A stretch of DNA of 11,351 nt. It comes from an uncultured Clostridia bacterium. Its GTDB lineage: Bacteria > Bacillota > Clostridia > Oscillospirales > Oscillospiraceae. This document shows positions 11,244 to 11,351 of the stretch, piece by piece. The DNA lies in NCBI GenBank assembly GCA_937894515.1, contig CALCRH010000262.1, positions 1-11,351 on the forward strand, given 5' to 3'. The position numbers were made by a program, and so were the translations under genes. Numbering within the stretch: position 1 is the stretch's first letter; each line of letters opens with the position of its first letter. Below the pieces are notes generated by a model. That model ran no database searches, was not told where the DNA came from, and was given only the letters and a program-made list of their open reading frames with translations.

Positions 11244-11351
11244 ATGAATGCCAGACAGACAGCGGGGAAGACGGAAGAACCGTCCCTCTGTCTTTGGAGC
11301 CGGAGAGCGCATTTAGGCCGTTCCGGCTCACATGCTGAAAAAGACAAAAAA
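11244..11351 (+). CDS. Start of a rightward gene, unknown product (runs off window)
   Basis: An ATG at 11244 is preceded by AAGGAGGATC, a strong ribosome binding site ending about 5 bp before it. Thirty-six codons stay open to the window end: MNARQTAGKTEEPSL, CLWSRRAHLGRSGSHAEKDKK. The start is polar and basic with no signal peptide and no recognised family. It is divergent from traX, with the 9-bp tandem repeats between them. The upstream TTGAGA (11159-11164) could be a -35 box, but the -10 box is poor. Confidence 0.5.
   Translation, partial: MNARQTAGKTEEPSLCLWSRRAHLGRSGSHAEKDKK

Overview
This window looks like part of a low-to-moderate GC plasmid, or plasmid-like element, from an anaerobic Firmicute, probably a gut clostridium of the Lachnospiraceae type. 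Evidence for this: a ParA ATPase with a small ribbon-helix-helix partner, a Rep_3-type initiator with 22-bp iterons, strong GGAGG ribosome binding sites, and Firmicute-typical accessory proteins (DUF5348, TraX, a Fic variant). The assignment comes from reading the proteins; no database search was run.

Layout from the left. Positions 1-166 are a direct copy (about 91% identical, ungapped) of 10083-10248. They hold the dead start of a second fic gene and its operator. Then come parA (223-996) and its ribbon-helix-helix partner (1071-1340), a bidirectional terminator (1384-1414), and the leftward replication initiator (1413-2630). The rep promoter is followed by three 22-bp iterons (2691-2756) and an AT-rich stretch, together the likely replication origin. 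Leftward genes for a lone BRCT-domain protein and a tyrosine recombinase follow (2868-4085). From 4086 to 5344 there is little convincing coding sequence. It holds many inverted repeats, including an almost perfect 22-bp hairpin at 4341-4388, and two apparently frameshifted small genes; a mobilisation origin is possible.

Positions 5203-7584 form a complete type II restriction-modification module. A C-type controller, a PD-(D/E)xK-like endonuclease and a DUF5348 protein are read leftward, and a D12-class adenine methyltransferase is read rightward. Control appears to lie in a very compact divergent promoter with overlapping -10 boxes and a perfect C-box. Next is a leftward serine recombinase (7827-8627), coupled to an unknown 87-aa protein, with its promoter bracketed by a 13-bp perfect inverted repeat. 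The gap 8709-9230 has no clear gene but contains a possible hairpin RNA and an AT-rich palindrome cluster. The fic gene (9231-10154) encodes a protein whose catalytic histidine position is glutamine. traX (10192-11127) ends inside the fic promoter. A rightward gene starts at 11244 and runs off the window.

Rep, iterons and ParA/RHH would maintain the plasmid. The restriction system, and perhaps Fic, would favour its retention. The two recombinases would handle multimers or rearrangement. A motif close to TTAAAAAGTRTATTR recurs beside parB and in the fic flanks, and may tie the partition protein to the fic cassette.
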